Source: Psettodes erumei (lineage: Eukaryota; Chordata; Actinopteri; Pleuronectiformes; Psettodidae). Taken from it: a stretch of DNA of 64,000 nucleotides. Numbering within the stretch: the first letter of the stretch is position 1; every line of letters begins with the position of its first letter. The DNA lies in assembly GCA_016785225.1 (NCBI GenBank), contig JAFBJZ010000109.1, positions 2,480,001-2,544,000 on the forward strand, written 5' to 3'. The translations under genes and the position numbers were made by a program. The notes under the pieces are model-generated. The model was not told where the DNA came from and ran no database searches. It worked only from the letters and a program-made list of their open reading frames with translations. Positions 63,594-64,000 of this stretch are shown here, piece by piece.

Positions 63594-64000
63594 GTGAGCG
63601 AATCGGCAGGTGTAGCTCTGTGAAGAGGTTACAAACTGTTTCAGTGGCACTCGCAGCAGTGAAGGAATGAAATTGGGCGTCGTCAATCAGGTGTCAGTCG
63701 CCCTGTCGGATCCTTGTCACGCAGCTATCGCCACAGCTTTTAAAATGAGACAGCAGTAGTTTTAAAATCAGGCTACATCATACACAGAAATCACATGATA
63801 TAAACCTCGTAAGGTAACGGCAGGCCTCTTCATCGACAGTGTCTGTTACACAAATATTTCTTATACAAAAAGTGCCACAATGCAATATTTGGCACTTGGT
63901 GTACAAGATGGAGAAAGTAGTGATCTGAATGAAAGAGTCAGGTGTCCTCAGGTCTCTCACAGTCTGCACCACTGATGACTCTTCAAACTTACACCCTTTC
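63594..64000 (+). other. cep63: cep63 intron, incomplete at window edge
   Basis: It starts with donor GTGAGC. No next exon is seen before the window ends. Confidence 0.75.

Noticed and set aside
1..64000. A novel multi-gene system (defence island, biosynthetic cluster, virus or large mobile element)
   Set aside because: All confident coding regions belong to conserved vertebrate genes or a small RING gene, and the remaining DNA is introns, spacers and small non-coding repeats. No unexplained multi-gene structure is visible.

Overview
The window is nuclear DNA from a ray-finned fish, most likely a percomorph teleost. Genes are split into short exons with GT-AG introns. Intergenic and intronic DNA is full of microsatellites, relics of small DNA transposons and a SINE-like copy, and the proteins match vertebrate families closely. 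Species cannot be named from the sequence alone. There is no prokaryotic, viral or plasmid character, and I found no previously undescribed system; this is an ordinary vertebrate locus with several details worth checking.

Layout: (1) 1-5556, intron 1 of slco2a1 (its first exon lies off the left edge or was not found). (2) 5557-15027 (+), exons 2-14 of slco2a1, the prostaglandin/organic-anion transporter, followed by a 3'UTR with a poly(A) signal near 15778. (3) 16650-51160 (+), rab6b, a complete eight-coding-exon gene for a Golgi Rab GTPase with a 15 kb first intron and a 3'UTR reaching about 53480. (4) 55468-57252 (-), a small RING-HC gene facing rab6b tail to tail. (5) 57677-57748 and 58199-58270 (-), two tRNA-Pro genes that differ only at the anticodon wobble base (TGG and CGG). 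(6) 59706-63593 (+), promoter, 5' exon and first ten coding exons of cep63, the centrosomal coiled-coil protein, which runs off the right edge.

The slco2a1-rab6b head-to-tail neighbourhood, with cep63 nearby, resembles human 3q22 (from memory), so this is the orthologous vertebrate block. The genes do unrelated jobs (prostaglandin uptake, retrograde Golgi traffic, ubiquitin ligation, centriole duplication); their adjacency is synteny rather than an operon-like unit.

Coding models were built by joining frame-compatible exons at AG/GT sites and comparing them with remembered human proteins. Two places break the frame: slco2a1 exon 5 (one extra base near 8607) and the cep63 exon 8/9 junction (phase mismatch). 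One cep63 intron appears to use a GC donor. Two single-base frame problems in well-conserved genes make residual assembly errors a serious possibility.
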